From: Cavia porcellus
Lineage: Eukaryota > Chordata > Mammalia > Rodentia > Caviidae
Reading direction: 5' to 3'
Assembly (NCBI RefSeq): GCF_034190915.1
Contig: NW_026947489.1
Coordinates: forward strand, 63,612,001 to 63,676,000
Length of the DNA: 64,000 nucleotides
In this document: in pieces, positions 41,910 through 54,885 of the stretch
Layout: every line of letters begins with the position of its first letter
Position numbering within the stretch: position 1 is the first letter of the stretch
The notes under the pieces: model-generated
Databases searched by the model: none
Seen by the model: only the letters and a program-made list of their open reading frames with translations
What the model was told of the DNA's origin: nothing
Program-made: the position numbers and the translations under genes

Positions 41910-43455
41910 GAGCTTACAATGGAACAAGAAACTTTGTGTAGCAACTCAAAAGGAATTCATCTATATGCTTGCAAGGAAAGTCTAATTATACCCTAATGGA
42001 CTGAGATGTGTGTGTGGAGGTAAACACACATGCTGACAGTATTTTAGGAATGGACAGAGTCAATGCAGTAGTGCTTCCCAGTCTTTTTCACTGCAAAGAA
42101 AACAACAGTGAATCCTCGCTGAGCACCATGAGGGTAGATTCACACAACAGTGTTCTACAGAGGGAAGGCACTGTGTCCGTGGTCACCCCACTGGTTCCCC
42201 CAAGAGCATGAACATTTAGGCAAGTGCTGGATCCAGCTCCTCCCACCTCCCAGTAGCCAATTGTACACATCTCTTCCCAAGCGCATGACACAGTATTTAC
42301 ACCAGACAAGTAGAAAATGAATAAATGCTAGAAATCAAGCTCCCCTTCCAGGGGTGGTTGTTACCCAGTTACCTGCCCTTCATTCACTGGAAAGGTGGGG
42401 TCCCCTTCTCACACCGTTTACAATTCATTTGTGGCCACCTGTTGGCTAACCTGCAGTAAATCTGGTTCTTTGACACTCCAGATGCATCTTCCAGACACAG
42501 ATTGCATCAACAGCTGCTGGCTAATTTCATTTTATTCTGCAGAATAAAAATTTAACACCTTCTGTGAGAAGCTTGAGTATAATTAACTTTACAGCAAATC
42601 CACCTTAAGGCTGGAACATCATGTATAAACCTTCTCAACCTAACCATACATAAAACAATTCAGGGGAGAGAATCCCTCAGGAATTTAAGATTTCATAAAA
42701 ATCCCCTTACAACTGAAAGCTGGTAACTGACAAGTCCCATACTCTCAACAGAGCTGCCAATCACATCCTCAGTTCCGCACTGGCTAAACAGAAATAAATG
42801 AGAAAGAAAGTTAAATAGTGAGACCTTCAATAGCATGCAAGATTTTCTTACTTGTAAGCACATATATGAACTAAGTTCTTCCAAATACAGTACTGTCATC
42901 AACAAAGACCAGAGAAGCAAGTTCATATCTAAAGTTTCATGGTTTGATATTAACCTTCTGTTGCTACATTTAAACAAAATCCATACACTATTGAGTCTGT
43001 TTTATGTACCCACATTGCGTACAATTGCAACAAGCAGAAATTCAAGGCAGAAAGTGGAAATTATATAACACAAAATCAATTCTCAAATGTACTATCAATA
43101 AAGCAAAACCTAATACAGCTTACCTCTGGTCAGTATTTACGTGGGGACCAAGGTTAGTGGGAGTGTCATGAAGTTCCATATGTCTGGACCCCTTCGGTCA
43201 CCACAGAAACTCAACTCAGTTTACACAGCAGAGACTAGAAAGCCCAAGGAGTCTCACCTCAAGCACATCTGGCCATTTGCATGCAAATCATGCTGGTAGA
43301 TATTTCCCTTTTCCCTTCTCTTTGCTTCTCTTCCTTTTCATTTTCTCTGTCTGTGGGCTTCATTTCCAGGCAGGCTGCCTCCATGAGGAAGCAAAGATGA
43401 TCACCAAACAGCTCAGGCTTATGCAATTCTCAGGGCTAGTGACTCTGGGAGTAGG
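41910..43455. other. No gene recognised
   Basis: Short open frames only, no repeat that I can name. Confidence 0.5.
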
Positions 43456-43461
43456 AGAGAG

Positions 43462-43977
43462 TGTTAGCAGGGCTCTGGGGTGCTGGGGTCTCCTTCCAGA
43501 GAGTCCTCCCAAGTTCTTGTCCTGAACAAAGAATTGGTCATGCAAAAAGCAGTGAGGTTTTAGATTTATTAAAGATGGAGAAGAAAATATGACCTGCAGA
43601 GTAAGAGCAGGCCACTCAAAGAGCTTGACGCCAACCCTCCCTGGCACTGGTGCCAGGCTGTGGAAGCCATTCTACACGTGCATCTGGATCTCTGTGATTG
43701 ACAGGTCACGCCCATTTGCTCAGCCACTTTGCTACATCCTCATCTCCTGCCTCAAGGGAACCCTCGCTGCCTAGTATTCGTACCAGTCTTTGGGAGAACT
43801 TAGACTGTATCATTTGCTCCCTCATGGACCAATTGTGTGTCTAGGTGCTCTGACTGGGGAGCCTGCTTCATAATCCCATTGAATTTGCTTCAGGGCCAGA
43901 CGGCTGGTATCTGGGAAGATGGGAAATGGATGTATTGGGGTCAAGTGGGTTCTGGATTTAAATCCCTGTATCTAACA
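43462..43977 (-). repeat. Candidate solo LTR (516 bp)
   Basis: The ends are TGTTAG at 43462-43467 and CTAACA at 43972-43977, perfect 6-base inverted ends with TG..CA. Inside, on the minus strand, 'ctttaataaatctaaaa' gives an AATAAA signal near the 3' part, and 'ccaattctttgttcaggacaag' resembles an LTR U5. No target duplication was found at the flanks. Confidence 0.5.
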
Positions 43978-43979
43978 GG

Positions 43980-45405
43980 CTGGTAGAGTGAAAGAGAAAT
44001 GGCTTCCAAAAGAAAAGGATCAGAAAGATTCCATCCCAAATAACAAATGACTTCTTATATGGGATTTTCCTTAGTCAAAGTTCTTTAAGCCATAGGACAT
44101 TGAATAAAACTTTATGGTGTTAACAGGAGGATACTTGAGAAAACTGTCATCTTGAAATGATGAATGGCTAAATTAAAATTTAAAAAAGAAAAAAAAAAAA
44201 AACCTCAACCCGCAGCCTCATCCAAATTACTTGAGGTATAGCATACAAACTCCCCAGTTTCTAGGAGATCTGTAAATGATTCACTTTTATTTTTAATTTG
44301 TAAGTAAATGGTGCCAGGTTTCCACATAGCAACTGAAATCAGATCTTTATCCATGGAACCTCAGAGAGAGACACATCACAGAGATGAAAATAAACCAGTA
44401 ATGCAAATTATTCTGACCCAAATGTGCCCCAACACTGTGCCTGTATTTGTTGGTGATGATATTGTCACAGCTGTTGATGCCTCACATCAGATGTGGACCC
44501 TTTCTCTTTTTTATTTATTCTTTTTATTTTAGGATGCTGAGAACTGAACCCAGGCCTCATACTTTCTGGGAAGCACTCTGCCACGGAGTGGTACCCTCAG
44601 CCCCTTCTCCCTCTTTTTCTAAACATTTCCTTTGTTCTTTAATATAGCTCAGGACTTGCTTATTCACCTCACAGAGTAAAATTTTTCCTTGTGTCTGTCA
44701 GAATCCACCTGACTCCCAACTTCTCTATCCTCCCACTCCGTGCCCCTAAAACAGCCTCTGAAAGGCATCATGCCTGCCCCCCAGAGACTGGGCACGCAGA
44801 GTCACAGTTTGCTAAACCAGCTCAGGTCTTGTGCTCCGCTTGCTGGGCTTCTGACTTGCCTCTTATGCTAGAGTTATGTCTCTGTCCCTTGTGCCTGAGT
44901 CCTGTTGTTGGAGACCTGCTGAGAACCATACTGTCTCTAGACCCAAGGTCCTGCCATGTTCCTGTCATCCTTGGGGCCTAAAGGGAGGCACCACAGCCTC
45001 AGCCTAAATACCTGGCAGGCGAGTCTCAGTATTTGCAGGAAGTCCTTCAACACCTACCACGCTGGGCATTTCAACTTCTTTGTGAGGAGCCAGTGGAAGG
45101 TGACTGCTTTCTTGGATTGTTACCTGCTGGTTTTATTTTAAAATTTCCTTTCCAGGGGCAGATTCACTCCCTGTATGTCTTTCTTTGTCCCTTTCTACGC
45201 CCATTTCACCTCAGTGGAGGAGCCCACTCCAGTCCTTGCTCTTCTGAGGAGAGCAAGATTGTTTCTTGTCCTGCTACATTTTTCATCTTGAGTTTTGTTT
45301 CATGGAAGAAAAATTATTCTTTAAGAAAAGTATAATCTGTGGGTAGTGAGAGCATAAGACCAAGGTGGATTATGGTAATTTTTATCCTATTTGTACTACT
45401 CTGTA
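43980..45405. other. Mostly unassigned; old tRNA-derived SINE at 44525-44605
   Basis: 44525-44605 ('aggatgctgagaactgaacccaggcctcat..gcactctgccacggagtggtaccctcagcccc') is a diverged minus-strand tRNA-derived SINE. Nothing else is recognisable. Confidence 0.55.
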
Positions 45406-45407
45406 AA

Positions 45408-45560
45408 ATAATTTTTTGAGATGGAATCTTGTTATATAGTTTAGGTTGGATTTGAACTCACTATGTAGCCCTGCTTGGGCTCAAACTCATGGCAATCCTC
45501 CTGCCTCAGTCTCCGGAGTGCTGGATTTAGAAGTGTGTGCCACTACATCTGGATTCTCTA
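45408..45560 (-). repeat. B1-type SINE
   Basis: 'gagatggaatcttgttatatagtttaggttgg..ctcactatgtagccctgcttgggctcaaactcatggcaatcctcctgcctcag' on the plus strand, with the duplicated middle. Confidence 0.88.
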
Positions 45561-47110
45561 AACTAATTTATCTTTAATTTCCTTTATCATTCTGGGCTTG
45601 GTCATTTTGGTCTCTCCTTTATGAGGTGAGTCCTGCAATGCTGGGGAACTACACCCACCATTGTATAGGGCTTGAGTCACAATATGCTGACAGCCTTGGT
45701 TGCAGGAAAAAGAAATATGCCCTTGCCTACGTAAGTAGGATCTGGCCCTGACCACTGTGACTGGTGCAAAGATTAAGATACCACGACAAAGCAGAGCCAC
45801 TGCAGGTCTTCCTTCAGATGTGGGGCACACATCCAGTGTTGGGAGATGAAAACTGGTTAGGCTGGGCTGTTGGCCTGCAGCTGTGGCTTACCTTGCTTTG
45901 CTTGAAGAAACCCTGAAGACGCCAAAGAGATCAGGAAGGAAGCTGAGCCAAGGAGAGAGAAAATGAGTGCCAGAAAGGCAGTAACACGCCGTCTATACAT
46001 CCCAGGATGGGCGTCAAAAACCAGAAAATGTTTTTGTTATAATTAAGCTAGTTGGAGTTGAACTTTTGTTCTTATCACTAAAAGCCCTAATTAACAGGTC
46101 TCAGGTGTCTCACTGAACCCACCTGCTAGAGTTCTGGCCCTTCCTTATGGTTCCCTTCACCTCCCCCTCAGCACGTGGAAAGCAGGTTGATCCATGGGGT
46201 GAAATTAGGGTCCCCTCCCTGGTTCTTCACCCACCCAGGCCTTCCCATCCGTCCTGAGGGGCAGCCAGGGCTGTCACGGTGAAGGTGCGGGCTCAGCCCG
46301 TGGGGTGCCCCCTGCACCTATTTCCCCGACCTGAAGCTGCAGAGAGCGCTCAGCCCACCCACTCGGCCCTGCCTCTCTTCTCACCTCTTCTCACAGCCTG
46401 TGCTGATGTCTCTAAAGAGGTGTCACTCATTCATCCCCATGTGGAGAGTAAGCAAAAATGCCACAGCAAAGGATGGCGCCTCCTGAACCTCGGGGAGGGG
46501 GTTCATTTCTATTGGTCTCCTTTCTTCTGTGGCTGGGTTGAAATTTGTCCCTTTACGGGGCTCTGATCCCTCTTCTCTGGTCACAGCGTTTCTTCCTCTT
46601 TGCCTGTGGGGTTGGGGGTGTGGCTCTCAGTGGACCAATCAGAGCCCATCTCTTAACTTCCTGAGTCAAATTCCAACCTTTCACAGTGGCTTCCTCAGGT
46701 AACTCCACCTTCTGTAAGGTCTCTGTCCTTTCCTCAGGGCCTTTGCACTACTTTCCCCCTAGACTGAGTCCTTTTCCCTGTCTTCTCACTTGATACCTTT
46801 GGGTCTTCCTTTAGACCCAACTTTTGACTTTTTCAACTTAAATCTACTTGCTCAGGTAGGTCTTTGATGCCCAATTGCATTTAAACCAGGACTTCCATTG
46901 TGATTCTCAATTTCAGTCTATTGTTTTACAACAAAAATTATTTAAAATACTCACAAATATAACTATATGTGGTTTGATTCTAGGTACCAAAAAAACCAAC
47001 AAAAAACAAAAAACCCAAAAATAAACAAACAAAAAACTAGCCAGAAAAACTCTCAACAAATGTGTTTAGTAGCAAAAATTTGAAGAAATACCCTGAAGGA
47101 TTTTTTTTTA
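45561..47110. other. No gene recognised; possible L2 relic at 46730-46870
   Basis: GC-rich 46.1-46.6 kb has no domain-bearing frame. 'cctcagggcctttgcactac' at about 46735 and the following text resemble an L2 3' end. Confidence 0.45.
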
Positions 47111-47117
47111 ACAATAT

Positions 47118-47205
47118 ACTTTTGTTTTATGGTACCAGGAATCGAACTCAGAATCTTGCGCTTGTCAGGCAGGCACTGTGCCACCAAGCTAAATCCCAGG
47201 CCCTA
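47118..47205 (-). repeat. tRNA-Ala-like SINE
   Basis: 'tttatggtaccaggaatcgaactcagaatcttgcgcttgtcaggcaggcactgtgccaccaagctaaatcccaggccct', flanked by ACAATATACTTTT on both sides, a target duplication. Confidence 0.88.
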
Positions 47206-47479
47206 CAATATACTTTTAAATTATTGACTTACTGTGGGAAACCAATTGCCTATCCAGTTAACTGAGTAGAGTGACTTTATAAGGGACTGAGTTTTATTTT
47301 CCTATAAAATACTACAACGAAGAGTGAACCTTTAGATTGGTTCGGTAGAGGCCTTTTTCGTGCAGTAAGATTACAGTAAAACTTCATAATGTATTAATAA
47401 CTGCAGCATATGAAAAGTTTTGTTTTGCTTTTTTAAACAGCATTAACAAAAACCATGTTACAGCACTTTGCTTGCTATA

Positions 47480-48000
47480 TTTGTTCTCCCTTTTGTTGTT
47501 GGCGGGTTTATTTTGTGGGTGTGTGACGAAGCCTTGCTGTTATCATGGGTGATGGGGTCCAGGACAGATTTCTGGGTTCTTACTCACTTCACAAGGGTGA
47601 AGAATCAGGCATGGCACTCAGTGATGATAAGGAAAAGCAACAAAGTTTTAATCAGGTCACAGTGTGCTCAGAGTAAGCAGGCTTCCGCAGGCAGAGAGGA
47701 AAATGGCACTGTGCCTAAGGCACTGGGTTTAAGAATTTAAAATGCTGTGCGGGATTTAAAGTGCATCCCGTTGTGCCTTCTAGAACATGACTGGCAATGT
47801 GACTGCAGGGTGCGAGTCATGTCAGCTGTGTCTGTCAGGCATGTCCTTTTCCATAATTTACTCTCTTATAATTGGATGACTGATGCCATCCATATGCGTG
47901 AACCTTAAGTGACAGCCAAGTGAAGAAAGGTTACTGCAGTTCCTGTGGGCACACACGCATCTGGTCTGGGATTTAGGAATCTTCTAGGGAAGGCTCAGGA
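47480..48000 (-). repeat. Candidate LTR-like sequence
   Basis: On the minus strand it includes 'aaactttgttgcttttcc' and 'gaacccagaaatctgtcctgg', and it has the composition and layout of the candidate LTR at 43.5 kb. The ends are not defined, so this is a weak call. Confidence 0.3.
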
Positions 48001-49190
48001 TCTTGCTTGTTTGGTTTTCTGTTCATTTGTTTGTTTTTTAATCTCTGCCCCCTGGATGTAGGCCTTAGGGCAAGGGTGGGTAGGGTCTTATCCCTGGGCA
48101 CAGTCCAGGTTCAGGCCCGTGAATGGGAATTGGGTGAATGGGAATTGTCCTTTAGCCCCAGCTGCCCTCTCTCTATTGTCACTATGTCCCCTAGTCTGGC
48201 CTAGAACTCTGGTCTTGGGCTACTCACCTCACCTCCTGAGTAGCAGGCACTGCTGATGTGTGCCCCCTGCCTGACTGTGTTCAGGTATTTTCCTTGCATT
48301 AGCCCAAAAGCTACAAACTATAACTTCCAATAGGACAAGGACCAGCTTTGTATTAGGTGGCACTTATCCCAGGAGCAGTATTCAGCATAGCACTGGAAGA
48401 GCTGCAGTGATATTTATTAAATTAGTGAGTGATAAGTGCATGCATACATTCTGAATGTGTACACATTCACAGACCAAATAATTAAACACGAGTGAGTGTG
48501 CATCTCCTCTTTGCCTGTGCCAATTAACAAGAGGAAAAAGCATCCCTCCTGGTATGAAAATGCCCTGGGCCTCCTTGTCCTCTCTCTCTCTTAAATGTCA
48601 CCTCATCCACACAATACTGATTCCACTTCAAAACGTCATGAGTGGTGTCATTGTTTTCTTCACTGGACATTTCAAGAGTGACGGAGGGAGTTATGCAATA
48701 TGGTACCGGCAGCCCCTTGGAACCTCAGAGTGTTTCTCTTAAAGCGTCTCACTTTATGAAGCAGCCTCCCTCTTTCCTCTCACATCTGTTCAGCTTTGCC
48801 TCTTCTCTTCCTCTTCCGGATGTGGAGCAAGTGGCTTCTATGAAGAAAAACTTCTTCAGGGCAGGCACAGCGGTGTGGGAGAACAGAAGGAGCCACAGCG
48901 GATCACGTTTCTTTTCTCTTTCATGTTCCCTCTGTCTGAAATTTGTTCAAGGGAGATTAATGGAGTACATAATACAGTAGAGAATGCGTAAAAATTTGAA
49001 GCCTGCAGCCCAGGGGTCCTCACGACAGTTCTTTGGACCCCACCAGATTGTCCACTGGGGCACTAAGAGGATTAAATGATTTGCCTTGGCTCTTGCGCTT
49101 CATTCATGTCCAGACGGCTCCTTTTTGGTCATCATGACTTATTTTAATAAGGCTCCTCTGGGTAACCAGCAAAAGAGTGTATTGAAAATA
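48001..49190. other. Old B1 and L2-like relics, otherwise unassigned
   Basis: 48160-48275 has 'ctatgtcccctagtctggcctagaactctgg..cacctcctgagtagcaggcactg', a diverged minus-strand B1. 48550-48780 has L2-like text ('aaatgtcacctcatccacaca'). No gene. Confidence 0.45.
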
Positions 49191-49195
49191 TGCTG

Positions 49196-49390
49196 TGTGT
49201 AGCCAGCTGTGCGGGGGCACGCCTGCCATCCCAGTACTCTGGGAGGCCGTGGCAGGAGGACTGTAAGCTCCAGCCCAGCCTGGGCAACTTAGCAACTTAG
49301 TGAATCCTACCTGAAAATTTAAAAGCTATTAAAGGACTGGGGATATAACTCAATTTAAAGCCCCAAGTTCAATTTCCACTACAAAACAAA
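49196..49390 (+). repeat. B1-type SINE and tRNA-derived fragment
   Basis: 'ccagctgtgcgggggcacgcctgccatcccagtactctgggaggccgtggcaggagga' is a B1. 'ggactggggatataactcaa..agttcaatttcc' at 49335-49385 is a short ID-like piece. Confidence 0.8.
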
Positions 49391-49437
49391 ACACTGTGTA
49401 TGATTTTTAATTTACTTAATCTGTCTCCTACTGTTAT

Positions 49438-49668
49438 TATTATTATTATTGTTTTGGTACCAAGGATCAAACTCATGACCTCATGCTTCCTGGGCAGGCA
49501 TTGTGCTGCTGAGCTACATCACCAGCTCTCTCTCCTTTTCAGAGATGGGGTCTTGCTATGTTGCTGAGGCTCATCTCAAACTTCTGGGCTCAAGTCCTCC
49601 TCCCTGCCTCAGCCTCCTGACTAGCTGGAACTGCAGATGTGCAGTGCCTTGCCTGGCTTGATGCTTTG
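49438..49668 (-). repeat. tRNA-derived SINE and B1-type SINE
   Basis: An ATT run leads into a tRNA-derived copy (49453-49530, 'ggtaccaaggatcaaactcatgacc..gctgagctacatcaccagct'). A minus-strand B1 (49535-49668) follows. Confidence 0.85.
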
Positions 49669-50215
49669 CCATTAAGTTGTCTTCTTTAAGTTTCTGATGC
49701 AGCCTTTCTCCATGCTAAATTGCTAAACTGCTCATTGGACTGGTAAGGGCTCAAGATGTAATCAGTCTTCTTCAGGTTTTCCTTTGCTAGTGTGGGATGC
49801 CAATTATGAGTGCAGCCCTAAGGAATTTCTGGCATTCCACCATTCAAGGAAATGTTCCATGTCCATCCAAATACTGTAACTGATTCTATATGGGACAAAA
49901 ATGGACGGAAATGTGTTATTTGTGGTTCAGCTTCTGTTTGCTTTTTTTTGACTTAGCAAAGAACTGACTTTATTTTTATATCTGCGCTATCCTGTTAAAA
50001 ATAGAGTGACTTAAAACAGAATGGAAGAACCTTAAAAAGAGTATTTGTCATTCCCAGTGGTTCCAAATGGATATTTAAAAGATCCTGAAAGAAAAATACA
50101 ATGCAATTGATTACAGTGCTGCTTTCAGTCAAAATGTGTTTTTTGTTTGCTTGTTTTAGTTCATAATGGTTTTTGTATTGTGTAGTCATTTATTTTTATT
50201 GTATTTATTTTTTGC
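49669..50215. other. No gene recognised
   Basis: AT-rich sequence with no supported feature. Confidence 0.5.
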
Positions 50216-50218
50216 TTA

Positions 50219-50306
50219 GGTTTTTTTTTTGGTACTGGGTATAGAACTCATGACCTTGTGCTTGTCAAGCAGGTGCTTATGCTGCTGAGCTAAATCCTTG
50301 ACCCTT
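50219..50306 (-). repeat. tRNA-Ala-like SINE
   Basis: 'ttttttttttggtactgggtatagaactcatgaccttgtgcttgtcaagcaggtgcttatgctgctgagctaaatccttgaccc' on the plus strand. Confidence 0.9.
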
Positions 50307-50599
50307 TTATTTTATTTTTTAAATGCACGTGATAAAGGTTATCAGTAGTTCCCAAGCCCAGAGATAATCATTATGGACATTTTTTTTTCTATTTCTGAAG
50401 ACAGAGGCTAGTTTCAAGGGTTTGGCCATTTCCAGAACAGTTCCATGCTTGGTTTGAGACTTTACTGTTGCTGTTTAGAATTCTTAAAACATTTTGGTGA
50501 GCAGCACTGTTTTTCCATTTTGCTCTCTCCCCTTCAAGTTCTGTAGCCAGTTCTGCTAACACACGTACACATATTAGTCACATACATACACACACATGT

Positions 50600-51090
50600 G
50601 TAAATATAAGTTGAGACTGTGAAACTACTAGAAGAAAACATAAAAGAAATCTTCAGGACCCTGGTTAAGGCAGGAATTTTTTTGGAGACTATCTTGAAAG
50701 CACTAGCAATAAAAGCAAAAAATTTCAGGTATGATGATGACTTCCTGTATCCCAGAACTCAGAAGGCTGACGCGGGAGGATGACTAGGAGTTCAAGGCCA
50801 GTCTGGCTATGTAGTGAGACCCTGAAGCTTCTGCACAGCAAAGAAACAATTATAAGAGTAAAGAGAAAACCTACAGCCTATTTGCAAATGTCCACCTGAC
50901 AAGGGACTAATATGCAGAATATGTAAAAGACCCAGCCAATTCCATAGCAAAAAAGCAAATAATCTGATTTAAGAATAGGCAGACAGCCTGAATAGACTTT
51001 TCTCAAAAGAAGATAAACAAATAGCAAATAAGTGCATTAAAAATGCTTGACATCACTATTCCTCAAGGAAATGCAAATTAAAATCACAGG
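50600..51090 (+). mobile_element. L1 3' fragment interrupted by a B1 SINE
   Basis: 'gagactgtgaaactactagaagaaaacataa' and, after a B1 at about 50728-50825, 'gcttctgcacagcaaagaaaca..atttgcaaatgtccacctgacaagggactaatatg..aatgcttgacatcactattcctcaaggaaatgcaaattaaaa' are L1 ORF2-end/3' UTR landmarks. The B1 inserted within it. Confidence 0.85.
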
Positions 51091-51655
51091 GAAGGTGCAG
51101 TGATTGCTGGGGCCGGGTACTGCTCGGTTCACTTCAGCCCAGGACTCCAAGACCAGCTCAGGCGACACACACAGACCCCCATCTCAGTTTAGACAAAAGA
51201 TCCCAGAACTCAAACTGAAGGGATAAAGAGATGCCGATGAACACTTTTGGACCTCTGTGTTTAAACTGCCATATAGCATTCCAGAAAGATTACTGGCACC
51301 AGCGGAGTGTAACTACCTCTTTGTTCCCTCTGCAACAGAACAATGTAATTTAAAAACACTTGGTAATTGAATAAGTTAAAATATTACCCAAATATTCTAG
51401 TTCCCATTCCTTTGACTACTTGTAAAGGTCTTTTTAAAAATCGTAGTTATTTTTATTTTTTTCCTGGAATTGTCCTCAAACATATCCACATTGAAGGCCA
51501 TTAGTGTCCTGCCTAACTTTATTTCTAACTTGCCACTATAATTTTATCTCTCATCCAATTCCAAGCTCCAGCTACCCTTAATTTTATTAAATTTTAGAAT
51601 TCATTATGCTTCCTCACAGAACATTTTAACATTCTATGTATAATTCCTGAACATC
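51091..51655. other. No gene recognised
   Basis: Unassigned, AT-rich sequence. Confidence 0.45.
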
Positions 51656-51657
51656 TC

Positions 51658-51838
51658 TTTTTTTTTTTTTTTTTTTTTTTGAGACTGTCTATGTAGCTCA
51701 GGCTGGCCTTGAGTTCAGAGTGATCCTCCTGCCTTCTGAGTTCTGGGATTATAGGCATGTGCCACCATGCCTGGCATATCCCTTGTTCTTTTGCTCTCTA
51801 TAGTAAGCAGGTGTTGTATATGACTGAATCTATGTGGG

Positions 51839-51889
<51 letters not shown>

Positions 51890-52432
51890 ACTCTCTCTCT
51901 TTGTTTTTTGAGACAGGGTCTCACTATGCAGTTCAGGCTGGGCTGGAACCCACTATGTAGCCCAGACTGGCTTTGAACTCTCAGTGATTCTCTTGCCTCA
52001 ACTTCCCTAGTGCTGGGATTACTAGCATGTGCCAACACAACTGCTTGCTTGCTTGCTTGCTTTTTCTTTGTTTCTTTCCTTCTTTCTTCCTTCCTTCCTC
52101 CCTTCTTTCCCTCTTTTCTTTCTCCTTCGCTTCTTTCTTTCTCTCTTTGTGATGAGGTTTCATTATGTCACCTTAACTCCTGGGCTGGCCTTGAACTCCT
52201 GGGCTTAAGCAGTCTTCCTGCTTCAGTCTTTTGGTTCATTTTTTTCCAAACTTATGTATCCATGACAATTTTTTTTTTCTCTTTTTGAGACAGGGTCTCA
52301 CTATGCAGTTCAGGCTGGCCTTGAGCTAACTTTGTAGCTCAGGCTGGTCTTGAACTCACAATGATCCTCCTGCCTCAGCCTCCCGAGTGCTAGAATGACA
52401 GACATGTGCCACCAAGCCTGGCTATGCTTCCG
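51658..52432 (-). repeat. Cluster of four B1-type SINEs with CT microsatellite
   Basis: B1 copies lie at 51658-51778, 51904-52050, 52148-52240 and 52269-52432, all minus strand and several with the duplicated 'caggctggnctTgaactca' block. A (CT)n tract at 51841-51900 and a TTCC/TTTC-rich tract at 52077-52145 are their decayed A-tails or tail expansions. Confidence 0.88.
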
Positions 52433-52814
52433 TCTTTTGAATAGCTTGGACTACAGGCACATGCCATTGTGCTAAATATAAAGCAAGATTTATTTTCCTA
52501 AAGAATTTCTCAGAAAAGGGGGCACTACCTTGCACTTAAATTGTTACAAAATCTCCTATTGTGCGGTTCATTCTTTCAATTATTTTATTTAAAGCAATAA
52601 AGAAATACATATTAGCTCTGTTCACCCTCACTGAATGTTTATAAAGAACATTTGTTGGAAGCAGTAAAAAATGAAGGAAACAGCATTTAAAAACTACTAA
52701 TAACTTGCATTTTGGGGGTTGTGACCTCTCAGTAGGAAGGGCTGAGTGGTCTTGTAAACAGAGTTTTTAACGCACATGAAGAAGGAAAAAAAGGAGATGG
52801 AGACTAGAGTCAGG

Positions 52815-52816
52815 CT

Positions 52817-52872
<56 letters not shown>

Positions 52873-52966
52873 TTGTCCTTTTCCTTTTTAAGGGTATCAG
52901 GGATCGAACTCATGACTGCCTGCAAGGCAGGCGCTTATGTCGCTGAGCTAAATCCCCAGCCCCTGA
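52815..52966 (-). repeat. (TTTC)n microsatellite and tRNA-Ala-like SINE
   Basis: About 14 TTTC repeats (52815-52872) run directly into 'tttttaagggtatcagggatcgaactcatgactgcctgcaaggcaggcgcttatgtcgctgagctaaatccccagcccc', so the microsatellite grew from the SINE tail. GAGTCAGGCTT precedes and GAGTTAGGCTT follows, a target duplication with one change. Confidence 0.92.
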
Positions 52967-53069
52967 GTTAGGCTTATTTCAAAATTCACTTTAAAAAGCA
53001 CAGCAGCTGCTCAGGGAAGGAAGTGGAATGTGTGGCTGGCTGCTCAGTGCTTCTCTTCCTTCTTTCCTA

Positions 53070-53350
53070 GGCCCCCTGCAGAATCCTTTGACATTATGCC
53101 TCCAAGTCCTCACTCTCCGTTCACTCTCAGTATCACTCTACCAGTATCCACACTGATCTTTTCAAAATTCAGATTTCCTGCTTAGAATCCTAGCACAGTT
53201 TTTCAATTGATCTTTGAATAAGGATCAAAATCTCTAACAATCTACAAAATCTCCAACTTCACTTGGCAGCCCACACCTGAGAAGCTTTGCACGCCCCTGC
53301 CACTCTTCTTTCTCTGAGATTTTGCTTATCTCCTCTATCCCCACTCCACA
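53070..53350 (+). repeat. L2 3'-end relic
   Basis: 'aggatcaaaatctctaacaatctacaaaatctcc', 'cagcccacacctgagaagctttgcacgcccctgcc' and the following text fit a diverged L2. Confidence 0.5.
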
Positions 53351-54565
53351 CACAAGGCAACTGAGCTTTGTAAGCTTCATCTTCAGCCATGTCTTCCAGG
53401 GAACTCAGGTTAAGACCTAGAAAAGAGGGAAGCGTGGGCATAATCCAGTGTCAGATTTTACAAAACAAGAGTCATAAATAAAAGTTCAAATCCTCTCTCT
53501 TGTGTCTTGCTTCAAATAAGCATGTTTATGCCTCCAAATAGTATTGCTGCAGAAAAAAACAAAACAATTCAAACCAAATGCAAGACTCTTTGCACCTAGG
53601 AATCTAGAAGGTAACTGTTTATTACATTAGCAGGCTAGTGGGACCAAGTCTCTTTGGTCTTTGGATGCATGAGAGAGACAAAGAGAAAAACCAGAATAAA
53701 AGGAAAAAGGCACAGGAGGGCTACCTAAGAGAGGCAAGCACCCTCTGGAAAGTTCAGGGAAAAAAAAAAAAAAACCTGCAGGCTTTGTTTGGAATTGACA
53801 GGGGTGGAGTTTAAGAGGCGGGCAGAATGACGTTTTGACAGCAGATTGGAGGAGCATTTGCGTGAAAAGCAAGAGGTTTAACTTTTGGGTTTCCTAGAAG
53901 AATGCAGCAAGACACTGTCCAGCATCGTGTTAGCCATGTTAGCCTGGGGAAAAACCTGTCAAAGTTCAAATCACTAACAGTGACTTAGAATGAAACAGAA
54001 ACTTGTATATATTTTCAAGCAGGAAATACAAACCAGGTGACAGTTACGACATGATTTATTACATACATTGTCATTCAGGTCATTCTAAATAGATTTACTT
54101 AAAAGGAATTGTTTATTATCATATAGGGACATTCTGGGAAAGAGGGGTGGGGGTTATGTAGAGGAAATAGAGTCAAAATTGTCCTTGAGTGGGCCAGTTT
54201 GTTCTGGGCCTGAAGTCCTTGAAGCAGCAATGTAGTCAATTGACTTAGTGCATTATCTGACAGAATGCAGCTGAATGCAGACAATCAAGGCTAACTACAT
54301 GTCAGGCAGCACAAGTATCATCACAGGTCACTAACTGAATTTTAATTTCTACTATAAAATGCCTACAAGCTTTGCTGTTCTATAAATTTCCCTTACATTA
54401 TATTTGTGCCCCAACCATTTGATATTAATATTAGGCAAAAGACAATCAAAAAGTGAAATTTGGTAGGATTTCAATGAAGATTGAAAGAATTAGATGAGTT
54501 CCATGAAGAAGATCCATGTAAAGTTCATTCATTCATTGAACAAAGTCTACAAAGAACTGATACAG
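53351..54565. other. No gene recognised
   Basis: Unassigned sequence with only short open frames. Confidence 0.5.
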
Positions 54566-54569
54566 GGAT

Positions 54570-54885
54570 TGGACACCTGCTTTATTTTGGATGTCCAATG
54601 TCCCTTAGAGACCTCTGTTGGGTTTAGTGTTCAAAGCAATGCTACTGGGAGATGGGGAGACCTTCAAGAGGTAAGACTTAGCAGGAGGTCTTTAGGTCAT
54701 TGGGGAGCTCTATTCTCCTACCAGCATATTGCCTCAGCACTGACCTAAAGCAAGGAGCCCAACCAGTCATGGGCTGGAATACTTGCCCCAAACTGCGAAT
54801 CAAAATAAACCCTTTGAAGTAAGTCGATTGTCTCAGGTATTTTGCTTTAGTCATGGAAGCTGACCAGCACAAGATCCAACAGTAA
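54570..54885 (+). repeat. MaLR-type LTR
   Basis: 'ctactgggagatggggagaccttcaagaggtaagactta', 'ggtcattggggagctctattc', 'cagtcatgggctggaat', 'caaaataaaccctttgaagtaag' and 'tctcaggtattttgctttagtcatgg' follow the order of rodent MaLR LTRs, including AATAAA. Solo and diverged. Confidence 0.65.
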
